This document shows positions 17,374 through 26,000 of a stretch of 64,000 nucleotides of DNA, in pieces. The translations under genes and the position numbers were made by a program. Source of the DNA: Rhodocyclales bacterium (lineage in GTDB: Bacteria; Pseudomonadota; Gammaproteobacteria; Burkholderiales; Rhodocyclaceae); contig JACRLX010000007.1 in the NCBI GenBank assembly GCA_016235165.1, forward strand, positions 62,001-126,000, given 5' to 3'. Positions within the stretch are counted from its first letter, which is position 1; each line of letters starts with the position of its first letter. Below the pieces are notes generated by a model. That model was not told where the DNA came from. It saw only the letters and a list, made by a program, of their open reading frames with translations, and searched no databases.

Positions 17374-19368
17374 TCAGAAACTCCAGCGCAGCTGCGCCGA
17401 CAGCGTGCGTCCGTCCTGGATCACCAAAGGCATTGGCGACTGCTGAACACCGGGGAAGTTATTGCTGAACTCGGTGCCAACCACATTCCCATAATTTCTG
17501 TCGAACAGATTGCTGATCTTCAACTGCCACTCGAATTCGCGACTGAACATTCCGCCCAGCGTGAGATGGGAAACTGAATTTCCTCCGACCTCGGACCCGC
17601 CGCGACTTATTTGTCCTGAATCCGCTGTTCTGGCGCCGGTGTAACGGGTTTCGAACCCAAGTCGCAGGCCGTCATGCAGCGGCAGGTCGACCAGCAGCTT
17701 CGCCAGCTGACGCGGTGTATTGGCCAACTCGGCCCCGCTTTCGTGTCGAACCGATTGCCAGGCAAGGCTGCCACGCAATGTCGCCGCCCCGATCCGACCG
17801 CGCCCATACACTTCCAGGCCACGCGCCACGACGCGCCCTACGTTGTGATGTTGTTGCAGATTCGTTCCGGGATTGCGTTCGATGGTGATCAGGTCTTCCA
17901 ACCGGGTTCGATACAACGAGCCGCCCACATCGGCCGTATTGCCCAACTCGTGCAAGAGCCCGAGTTCGCCAGTGCGGCTTCGTTCCGAGCGAAGGTCGGG
18001 ATTGGCGATGTTGGTCCCGGTGAACGCGTAATCGGTTTCATAGGCATTCGGTGGCCGAAACGCGGAGCCGGCAATCGCCTTGATCACGGTTCGCGGCCCG
18101 GGGCGATATATGAGCGCAAAGCGCGGACTTGAATGCCGGTGGCCGCCACTGACCTGATCGAAACGCAGTCCGGCGGACAAGGTGAAACTTTCTCCGAACG
18201 CCATGTCATCCTGGACGAAAACGCCGACGGCGCTCCTTGGCGAATTGCTGTCGAGCGAAGCGTTGAACTGCCGGCGCGTGCCATCGCGCCTCAGCGAAAC
18301 CCCGGCCAACCAGGTATGTCCGGCCCAGGCTCGGCTGGTCAGGCTGGCCTCCCCGCCCAGGCTGCGCGCCTCCATGCCATCGGGTTGATCGACTCCGCTG
18401 TAGAACCAGTGGCCATCGTAACGAATGTCCATTGCATAGGCGCCAAGGTTCAAGCTCGTCATCGGGTCAATCTGATGTTCGTAGCGCAGGTTGCCCTGCA
18501 TGCGCCGATCACGCACCTGGCTGCCCGGATGATTGAGGTCGATGCCAAAGGGACCTCCAGGCAGCCCCTTTTGTCGCTCGTGCAGGATCAGTGCGGCGGC
18601 AAAGCCGCCACGACGAAACTGGGCGAACAGGCTGTCGTTGGCTTCATGGTCGAGGCCGCGGCTCCAGGCGTTGGCCGCGCCGGATTGATAGCTCTCGAAA
18701 TACAGGTCGCGACCGCGACTGCGTTCGCGCGCGACAGACACTACGCCGTCGTTCCCCGACGCGTCACGCCACCCGGCTGTCGCGATTGCCCCAACGCCGC
18801 CGCCCGTAGCGAGATCCACGCTCAAGCTGCGCCCGACACCGGCACCGGTTCGGGTAACCAGGTTGACCACGGCAAGAATCGCGTTACCACCGTACATCAC
18901 CGATCCGGCGCCCGGCACATACTCGATCCGATCAACCAGGCTCATGTCGAGCGGAAACTCCGATCCGACGGAGGCCTGATCGTAAATGCCGTCATTGATC
19001 GGATGGCCGTCAATCATCAGGAGAACCCGGCTGGTGAAGTCTCCGGGACGCCCAAACCCCCGAATCCCCATGTAACTGTAACTGCGGTCGTAAGAAACAT
19101 GCACCCCGCTGAGGGAGGACAAGGCTTCACCGAGATTGCGCCAGCCAAAACTGCGAATCTCCGCCGCCGTAATGACGCTGACCATGGACGGCGCCTCCGC
19201 GGGGGACTGGGGACGTCGCGCGGCGCTGCTGACCGTCATTTCCAGCAGGTCTTCAATCTGCGGCACCTCGCCGGCGGTGGCCGGTGTGCAAACGACAGCC
19301 ACGGCCAGCCACAGACAGCCCGTGACCGCCCGCAGCCGTTCGCGGCAAAGTGTAGTCATTATTCCCAT
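17374..19368 (-). CDS. TonB-dependent outer-membrane receptor
   Basis: A 664-residue outer-membrane protein. A signal peptide (residues 1-32) is followed by a short N-terminal region. The plug domain (about 50-165) has APSMVSVITAAEIRSFGWRN, MGIRGFGRPGD, and VDRIEYVPGAGSVMYGGNA. A 22-strand-type barrel follows, ending in aromatic WSF. LLEMTVSSAARRPQSP is where a TonB box would be expected. It begins the operon receptor-YfiR-kinase-regulator. No long N-terminal FecA-type signalling domain is present, so any signalling would go through the YfiR-like protein. The substrate is unknown; similarity in layout to siderophore, cobalamin and colicin receptors does not decide it. ATG 19368 is chosen; a second ATG at 19359 is possible. 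Confidence 0.9.
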   Translation of the reverse strand: MGIMTTLCRERLRAVTGCLWLAVAVVCTPATAGEVPQIEDLLEMTVSSAARRPQSPAEAPSMVSVITAAEIRSFGWRNLGEALSSLSGVHVSYDRSYSYMGIRGFGRPGDFTSRVLLMIDGHPINDGIYDQASVGSEFPLDMSLVDRIEYVPGAGSVMYGGNAILAVVNLVTRTGAGVGRSLSVDLATGGGVGAIATAGWRDASGNDGVVSVARERSRGRDLYFESYQSGAANAWSRGLDHEANDSLFAQFRRGGFAAALILHERQKGLPGGPFGIDLNHPGSQVRDRRMQGNLRYEHQIDPMTSLNLGAYAMDIRYDGHWFYSGVDQPDGMEARSLGGEASLTSRAWAGHTWLAGVSLRRDGTRRQFNASLDSNSPRSAVGVFVQDDMAFGESFTLSAGLRFDQVSGGHRHSSPRFALIYRPGPRTVIKAIAGSAFRPPNAYETDYAFTGTNIANPDLRSERSRTGELGLLHELGNTADVGGSLYRTRLEDLITIERNPGTNLQQHHNVGRVVARGLEVYGRGRIGAATLRGSLAWQSVRHESGAELANTPRQLAKLLVDLPLHDGLRLGFETRYTGARTADSGQISRGGSEVGGNSVSHLTLGGMFSREFEWQLKISNLFDRNYGNVVGTEFSNNFPGVQQSPMPLVIQDGRTLSAQLRWSF

Positions 19369-19666
19369 GCCCCCATTTTCGGCAAATCATGCCGTCCAAC
19401 ATGTCTTCTTGTAATCGTCAATCCGAGCGAATACAAGAGTTGTTATTTGACGTCGTTATAGTATTTACGCTACCTGCGATACGAATACCCCATTCTCGGC
19501 GCGTTTAATCCCATTGCTGCCGAAGTTCGATCCCGCCCCGGATTTGCACGAAACATATCGGCTACGTGGGCGTATCAGCCTCAGGTTTACCTGATGGTAA
19601 AAACGAAAAACAGTCGCCAGAATGTAGTTTGTCTACTACAACCAAATAAATCACAGGCGTCGAATT
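19369..19666. other. Intergenic region between divergent TonB receptor and pilus operons
   Basis: This 298-bp gap is clearly more AT-rich than its surroundings and must hold promoters for both operons. Visible elements: TTGACG inside TTATTTGACGTCGTTATAG near 19446, which could be a -35 although no good -10 follows at 17 bp; a 12-bp palindrome CAGGTTTACCTG near 19582; and a 6-bp-stem hairpin TGTAGT-TTGTCT-ACTACA near 19622-19639. I found no convincing sigma-54 site for the pilin operon and no open frame that looks coding. Confidence 0.5.
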
Positions 19667-20131
19667 GTGACCTATCAAGCCAGACCGCAGGCAGCCAAAC
19701 GTGGCCCCCCCACCCGTGGCTTCACCTTGGTTGAACTCCTTATCGCCATGCTGGTGTTGGGCATCCTTTTGAGTATTGCCCTCCCCGGCTACAAGGATTA
19801 CATGATTCGGGCCAACAAGTCGGCGGTAAAAGCGGTAATGCTCGAAGTTTCCAGTCGCCAGGAGCAGTTTGTGATGACTACCGGTGCCTACGGCAGTCTG
19901 GCGCAATTGAACTACACGGTTCCGAGCGAAGTCAGTGCCGTGTTTGACATCACTCTGACGACGGGAACAAATTCCGGATCGACCGTCACCGCGTTGCAGG
20001 GTTTGCCGACTTTCACCCTCACGGCCAGCGGCAAGGCGGGAACCATCCAGGCCGGGTACCCGGCGGCTGGCGCCACGACCCAACTGTCAATCAACCAGTT
20101 CGGCCTCAAGCTTCCGCTCAACGAATGGTAG
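19667..20131 (+). CDS. pilE: Type IV pilin-like protein PilE
   Basis: A 154-residue type IV prepilin. After a leader rich in basic residues and prolines comes the prepilin peptidase site G-FTLVELLIAML, with Phe at +1 and the invariant Glu at +5, and a hydrophobic helix that anchors it in the membrane before assembly. The C-terminal domain (YKDYMIRANKSAVKAVMLEV, then EQFVMTTGAYGSLAQLNY) matches PilE-type minor pilins. The apparent start is GTG 19667 with only a weak ribosome site. It opens the operon pilE-fimT-pilV-pilW-pilX-pilY1. The usual name for this position is PilE; whether it is a major or minor subunit cannot be told, but its place in the minor-pilin operon favours minor. Confidence 0.9.
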   Translation: MTYQARPQAAKRGPPTRGFTLVELLIAMLVLGILLSIALPGYKDYMIRANKSAVKAVMLEVSSRQEQFVMTTGAYGSLAQLNYTVPSEVSAVFDITLTTGTNSGSTVTALQGLPTFTLTASGKAGTIQAGYPAAGATTQLSINQFGLKLPLNEW

Positions 20132-20655
20132 CCAGGCGCCGCCGGGCCCACGGGTTCACCCTGGTCGAACTGATGGTCACGATCGCCATCGCGGGAACCT
20201 TGATGGCCATCGGCTTCCCGAGCGTCAAAAGCCTGCTGAACTCACAAAAAATGAAATCGGCCACTTTCGACCTGGTCACCACGGCGATGCTGGCACGCAG
20301 CGAAGCCATCAAATGGAGTGGCGCCTCGTCGTCCTCGATTTCGATCGTTGCCCCTTCCAACAACTTCAGCAACGGATGGTGCATCGTCTTTACCAGTTCC
20401 ACGACATGCAGCACCAGCGCTCCGGGCGACGGCGTCATGCAGGTAATCAAGCCTACCGCGGGCGTCACCTATGCCTACCAGGGTACCGCGGCACCGATCA
20501 TTTTCACGCGCACTGGTCGCCTTTCCGGTGGCGTGGCGATAACCCTGCTGGTGACCGATGACGATGGAGCCGCGACTCCGCGCTGCGTCACCTTCGACAC
20601 CAACGGCAACGCCAGGGTACGCGTGATGGCCGCAGGGACAACGACATGCTCATGA
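20125..20655 (+). CDS. fimT: FimT/GspH-type minor pilin
   Basis: A 176-residue pseudopilin. The leader MVARRRRAHG ends in the prepilin peptidase site G-FTLVELMVTIAIAG. The C-terminal part carries the GspH/FimT pattern (KMKSATFDLVTTAMLARSEA, FTRTGRL, a late TPRCVTFDTNGNARV). FimT/FimU-type proteins prime pilus assembly, and in some naturally competent species FimT binds DNA. The ATG at 20125 lies inside the pilE stop region (7-base overlap), so it is translationally coupled. Two cysteine pairs (about NGWCIVF/TTCSTS and PRCVTF/TTTCS) could form disulfides made by DsbA. Confidence 0.88.
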   Translation: MVARRRRAHGFTLVELMVTIAIAGTLMAIGFPSVKSLLNSQKMKSATFDLVTTAMLARSEAIKWSGASSSSISIVAPSNNFSNGWCIVFTSSTTCSTSAPGDGVMQVIKPTAGVTYAYQGTAAPIIFTRTGRLSGGVAITLLVTDDDGAATPRCVTFDTNGNARVRVMAAGTTTCS

Positions 20656-21278
20656 TTTTCCGCCCTGTGCGCAGCGGCCAGAGGGGCTTTTCCCTGCTCG
20701 AAGTCATTCTGACCATGGCGATACTGGCCGTCGGTCTTCTGGGGCTGGCGGGATTGCAGGCCAGGGCCCTGAATGCCGAGGCCGACTCCTTCTCCCGTGC
20801 ACAGGCGATGATGCTGGCCAACGACATGGCCGACCGCATGAACTCCAACCTGGCGGAGGTAAAGACCAGCACATCCGCCGCAACGGGTTACAACCAGCAA
20901 AGCGCAGGGAACGTCAAGACGGAGTTCGGCGCCAGCTACAGCAACGACTGCATCACGGTGACAAACAACACACAGGCCTTGCAGGCGAGTTGCTGCGCGG
21001 CCAAGGCGTCGAACGCGGCGCGCGACCTGTGCGAATGGGACCTGGCCCTGAAAGGCATAGGCGAGGCACTGGGTACCTCCAAGGTCGGCGGCATGACGAG
21101 CGCTCGTGCCTGTGTTTTCAATACCGGCACGACCGGCATTTTCCAGATCGACGTGGTCTGGCAAGGCCGCGATATCGGCGTAGTGCCGAGCGACAACAGT
21201 TGCGGTTCGACCGCGATCACCAGCCGACGCAGCGGCGTCAGCCGCGTCATCCGCGTCGCCGACCTGGACGGAACCTGA
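20646..21278 (+). CDS. pilV: Type IV pilus minor pilin PilV
   Basis: A 210-residue minor pilin. The prepilin site is G-FSLLEVILTMAILAVG, followed by LLGLAGLQARALNAEADSF and MLANDMADRMNSN, both typical of PilV. It overlaps the fimT stop by 10 bases. The C-terminal domain is Cys-rich (SNDCITV, QASCCAAK, RDLCEWD, ARACVF, NSCGST), suggesting disulfide bonding in the periplasm. It belongs to the PilVWX-FimT-PilE set that primes the pilus and carries PilY1 to the tip. Confidence 0.9.
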   Translation: MLMIFRPVRSGQRGFSLLEVILTMAILAVGLLGLAGLQARALNAEADSFSRAQAMMLANDMADRMNSNLAEVKTSTSAATGYNQQSAGNVKTEFGASYSNDCITVTNNTQALQASCCAAKASNAARDLCEWDLALKGIGEALGTSKVGGMTSARACVFNTGTTGIFQIDVVWQGRDIGVVPSDNSCGSTAITSRRSGVSRVIRVADLDGT

Positions 21279-21284
21279 CCCAAA

Positions 21285-22481
21285 ATGAGCGACGCACGGC
21301 CAAATATCATCGTATCCCGAGGTTTCAGCCTGATGGAACTGCTGGTCGCCATGGCCATTGCCATGACCTTGCTGGCAGCCCTCTCCTCGGTATTCAGCCA
21401 ATCGATCTCCGCCCGCGAGAAAATCGACCTCGAAGGCCAGAAAATTGAAACCGCACGCTATTCGCTGGACACACTGGCGGAAGATATCCGCCTTGCCGGG
21501 TATTACGGAACCTTGGCGCCCTCGTTGTCGGGCTCCACGCTCGTCAATGGCGCAACGCCAACCGACTGGAAGTATGCGGATCCCTGTTCCACAGCCAGCG
21601 GCAACCTGCCGGGCTGGGATTCTTCCACCAATCCGATCCAGGTTCCATTTGCCATCTTCGGCTACGAGGCCCATGGCACCGGCACCCTGCCGGCTGCGTT
21701 AACGGCCTGCCTCGACAACTACAAGACCGGCACCGATGTCTTCGTCATTCGTCGTGCCAGCACCTCCACGGTTACCGTCGGCGGCACCGGTTACGTTGCA
21801 GGCGAACCTTACTTTCAAGTGTCCACCTGCCCGGATGGTGCCGTCGACGCGCTTCCGGCGCAACCACCGCCGTTCATCAGCAAATCGACCACCACCAGTA
21901 CCGACTACAACCTGCATTCGCTGGGCTGCACGCCGACCACACCTGGCGCCAATGCCCCGCTACGCAAGCTGCTGACGCGGATTTACTACGTGTCGCGTTG
22001 CGACGACTGTACCAACAACCTCGACAACGACACGTCCACGACGGGTGACGGCGTCCCGACATTGAAAATGCTCGAACTCGGCATCCCCACAAGTGGTGGA
22101 ACGACCATGGCGATGAACCTGCGCACCATCGCCCCGGGCGTCGACAACATGCATCTTGAGTATGGCATCGATACCGACGACAACGGCTCGATCGATGCAT
22201 GGGTAATATCCAATGAAGACCCGCGCCAGACGGGAACCACCGGCACGGCGGTGACGGGCATGCGGCTCGATACAGCCAGCGAGAACCGCTGGGAAGATGT
22301 CATGGCCATCAAACTGTTCATGGTCACGCGCGATTCCAAAAAGACCAACGGCTACACCGATACCAAGTCGTTCGTCCTCGGCACCCGATCGATCGCGGCC
22401 GCGGGTGATTCCTTTTATCGCAAACTGATGTCTTCGACCATAAAGCTGGTCAACCTGGCCGGCCGCAGGGAGGCACCATGA
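21285..22481 (+). CDS. pilW: Type IV pilus minor pilin PilW
   Basis: A 398-residue PilW-family protein. The prepilin site is G-FSLMELLVAMAIAMTL, and the family motif IETARYSLDTLAEDIRLAGYYG follows at about residues 55-75. The long C-terminal domain has TMAMNLRTIAPGVDNMHLEYG and ends in the usual RSIAAAG-type segment. Length is within the range of betaproteobacterial PilW (330-400). It starts 7 bases after pilV and overlaps pilX by 4 bases. PilW works with PilV and PilX as the priming complex at the pilus tip. Confidence 0.92.
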   Translation: MSDARPNIIVSRGFSLMELLVAMAIAMTLLAALSSVFSQSISAREKIDLEGQKIETARYSLDTLAEDIRLAGYYGTLAPSLSGSTLVNGATPTDWKYADPCSTASGNLPGWDSSTNPIQVPFAIFGYEAHGTGTLPAALTACLDNYKTGTDVFVIRRASTSTVTVGGTGYVAGEPYFQVSTCPDGAVDALPAQPPPFISKSTTTSTDYNLHSLGCTPTTPGANAPLRKLLTRIYYVSRCDDCTNNLDNDTSTTGDGVPTLKMLELGIPTSGGTTMAMNLRTIAPGVDNMHLEYGIDTDDNGSIDAWVISNEDPRQTGTTGTAVTGMRLDTASENRWEDVMAIKLFMVTRDSKKTNGYTDTKSFVLGTRSIAAAGDSFYRKLMSSTIKLVNLAGRREAP

Positions 22482-23008
22482 CCAGCTTCCGTAGCCGGCA
22501 GCGTGGCATCGTGCTGATCCTGAGCCTGATCATGCTGATGGTTCTGACCTTGATTGCCGTCTCGGCGATCCGACTTTCCACAGTCAATCTGCGCAGCGTT
22601 GCCAATGCGCAAACGCGCACCGAAGCCATGTCAGCCGCACAGCGGACGGTCGACCTGATTTTATCGACCAACTTTACCGACAACATCGCAGGCACCGCGC
22701 AGACCCTGACGGTCAGCGAAGGTGGCAAGAGCTACTCCGTGGTGGTCGCCCGGCCTTGCATTGTTCGCACCGTGCCAGTGCAGAACATTTCACTCGACGT
22801 CTCCCGACCCGATGACGCCAAGTGCCTCGACACCTCGACCAACCCCTTTTCGGCCTGCGCGGATACCGTCTGGCAAATTCAGGCCACGTCGAGTTCAGGC
22901 TGGTTCGGCGCCAATGTATCGATCAGTCAGGGAACCGGAATACGCATGGACAACGGCGCCACCTCAGCCTATTCCAACGACGCGAGTTACCGCTGCTCCA
23001 GTTCCTGA
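22478..23008 (+). CDS. pilX: Type IV pilus assembly protein PilX
   Basis: A 176-residue PilX-type pseudopilin. The short basic leader MTSFRSRQRG is followed by IVLILSLIMLMVLTLIAVSAI, an atypical prepilin segment with Ile at +1 and no Glu at +5, as is common in PilX. It continues with RLSTVNLRSVANAQTRTEAM, the conserved helix. Lacking Glu+5 suggests it sits at the extreme tip, as proposed for GspK-like pseudopilins. It overlaps pilW by 4 bases and precedes pilY1 by 30. Confidence 0.88.
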   Translation: MTSFRSRQRGIVLILSLIMLMVLTLIAVSAIRLSTVNLRSVANAQTRTEAMSAAQRTVDLILSTNFTDNIAGTAQTLTVSEGGKSYSVVVARPCIVRTVPVQNISLDVSRPDDAKCLDTSTNPFSACADTVWQIQATSSSGWFGANVSISQGTGIRMDNGATSAYSNDASYRCSSS

Positions 23009-23010
23009 AA

Positions 23011-23027
23011 TGCCGCAGCTTGCGGCA
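23011..23027 (+). promoter_or_regulatory. Hairpin just upstream of the pilY1 ribosome site
   Basis: A perfect 7-bp stem TGCCGCA-GCT-TGCGGCA starts two bases after the pilX stop and ends directly before AGGAGA, the pilY1 Shine-Dalgarno. It has no T-run, so it is not a standard terminator. It could shape or protect the pilY1 ribosome site or mark an RNA processing point. Role is inference. Confidence 0.5.
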
Positions 23028-23038
23028 GGAGACATGAC

Positions 23039-26000
23039 ATGAAGCTTATTCCCAAGAAACTGCTCTGCGTCACGCTCAGTGCCGCCGCCCTGCTCTCCAC
23101 CCAGCTTCGCGCAGACGACATAGACCTGTATACCGGTGGCGCCTCGGCCACCGGTTCCAACCCCAATGTGCTGATCGTGCTCGACAACTCCACCAACTGG
23201 GCGGCGGCAAATCAGGGTTGGCCTTCCGGCAAACAGGGCGAAGCGGAGTTGGAGGCAATGGCTGAAGTTATCGGCACCCTGGGTGACAGCGTCAACGTCG
23301 GCCTGTTGATGGCGGCAGGATCGAACGGCGGCTATGTTCGCTTCGCGGTGCGCGCGATGGACAGCACCAACAAGACGGCCTTCCAGAACATGCTGAATAC
23401 CATGAAGGCCAACTTCGGCAACGACGGCGACAACGACGACAAGGTAAACTCGGCCTCCATCGTCTATGACAGCATGATGAATGCTGCCTTCCGCTATTTC
23501 AATGGCTTCGCCCGCTTCGGTACCACCGACCTTCCCAGCGGCAGCCAGGCCGATCTGCGGGATTTCCAAGGCAGCACTGTCAATACGAGCAAGATGCCGG
23601 CTGGCTCCCTGTCGGGCAATTCCCTGCTCGGTTCCACCGCCGCCATCGCACAGGCGGCGACCACCTACAACAAGCCCGGCTCGGCTGCCGATGGCTGCGC
23701 CAAGAACTACATCATCTTCATCGGCAATGGCTATCCCAACCAGTCCGGCGCGACAACCGACCTTTCCGACGCCGCCACCCTTGCCGGCATTACCAGTTCT
23801 TCAACCATAACCAGCATCACCACCGCGGTGCCAGGCGGTAGCGCGCGCCTGGCCGACGAATGGGCACGCTTCATGTACACCTATGGCGTCAAGTCGACCG
23901 TGGACGATCCCAAAAGTACCACTACCCCGAAGGCAAAGCTGGTGAACCGGATCGCCACCTTCACCATCGACGTCTGCAAGGATGCCTGCGATTCCGATCA
24001 AGCCACGCTCCTGAAGAGCATGGCCAACGTTGGCGGTGGCCACTATTACAAGTCCACCAGCAAGTCCGAGATCAAGAACGCGCTGGCGAGGATCTTTTCC
24101 GAAATTCAGGCCGTCAACAGTGTGTTTGCGTCGGCCACGCTGCCAATTTCGGTGAACACGCAAGGCACATTCGAGAATCAGGTCTATATCGGCGTCTTCC
24201 GTCCCGATGGCGGCGCGCGTCCCCGCTGGCTAGGCAACCTCAAGGAATACAAGTTCGGTCGCTACTGCGATGCAGACCGTAACGGAAAGGCAAAGATCGA
24301 CACCACCCGCGCCCTGGTCAACGGCATGATTCCAGCCACATTGACAGGAAACGCAACCGGCACCGTAACAGGTAGCTTCACCGGCAACATTACCAACCAG
24401 GCTGGTACCACATCATCGGTAACCGGTACCGTAAGCGGATCCATTAGTGGCACGGCGAGCGCGACGCTTGCCGCTACCTTCGGCACTTCCGCGGGCACCA
24501 CGGATAGCCCGATGGCGGATCGCGGATCCGGCAATGTCACGGGTTCGGTAACCGATTCTTCGGGCCGCACTTCCACCTTCACCGGAGTTCTCAATGGCAC
24601 GGCGTCGGTATCGGGAGGGACGACAAGCACCGACGAACGGATCGGCGATGATGTTCCGGCGCCCGATTGCGGATCCGATGCCACTGGCAAGATTCCGCTT
24701 AGCCTCTACATGGGCGACAAGAATGGTTACCGGGCCATCGACGAGGACGGCAACACCGGATTCATCGACCTTTCAGCCAAGAGCTACTGGACCGCGGCAT
24801 CTACCTTCTGGTCCTTCCGTCCGGAAGATCCCGCCGGAAGCAGCGACCTGCCAGACGGACCAAGCGTGGAAAGGGGCGCCGCGGCCTTCCGCCTGCGCAA
24901 TGTCTGGGGTGCTACGCCCGCCACCAACCAGACCGACGGCCGCAACATCTATACCTGCCTCAGCGCCTGCCTCAACGCGACGCGAACCGACACGACCCAG
25001 GACACCACCAACCTCACCCTGAGCACGCACCACTTTACTGTAAACAATTCGGCGGTCACCACCGCCCTGGCGGCACCCAGCACCTCGGCCATCAGCGTTA
25101 CCTTGGCCCGCAGTGGCAATACCGTGACAGCAACGGCCGCCTCGCACAGCTTCAACACGGGCGATGCCGTGGCGATCAGCGGGGCCAACCAGAGCGAGTA
25201 CAACAGCCCTACCGGCGGCTCATTTACGGTAACCAAGCTCTCGTCAACCCAATTTACGTACACGGTTACCGAAACGCCGGCAACATCCGGTAGCGGCACG
25301 GTAGCGCTAGCGTCGAATACGACGACGGTATCGTCGATCGTGCTGTCGTCTGCCACCGCCGGCGATTGCACCAGCGGCGCCTGCAAGCCCGGCAAGACCG
25401 TCACCGCGACCATGTCGACTTCCGCGATACCGAGCGATCCGGTCAATGTGACGGGAACCAACAAGTCCTACCTCGATGTCGCCGGCATGGCCCTGGCCTC
25501 GGGTAGCGGCACCAGCACGGTGACGTTTACCACCACGACGCCAACCGCCCCCGCTGGAGCAACCGATCTCAAGGCCGGAGTGAGTTCAGGCACCTGGATC
25601 GAAACCGGGCTGACGGGCGCCTTTGACGCCACCAACAACCGATTCACCGTGACCAAGACCGCCGGCGGCAACTACCCGAACTCGCTCAAGAATCTTACCG
25701 CCGGCGCCTCGGTGATCATCAGCAGCGCGACCGAATCCAAATACAACGGCACCTGGCAGCTCGCCTCCAACGCCGGCAACACCGTTATGACCTTCACCTA
25801 TGTGACCTACTCCGGATGCAGCCCCTGCACCGGAGCCACGGCGTCAACCCCGGGGGCCTCCGACACCTTCACCTTGGTGCGCACCACGGGAAGCACGACG
25901 GTCACCGGCTCGCGCACCACCAACAACCTCGTCGGCGGCAGCGCACTGTCTGCCGGAATGACGGTGACCATCTCCGGAATCACCGGCTACAACGGCAACC

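Noticed and set aside
19575-19640. Hairpins upstream of pilE considered as a terminator or riboswitch
   Set aside because: Short stems without T-run and no recognised aptamer pattern; listed only as elements of the intergenic region.
24338-24630. Repeat tract in pilY1 considered as a CRISPR-like or satellite array
   Set aside because: No identical direct repeats with unique spacers; it is in-frame coding low-complexity sequence in a conserved gene.
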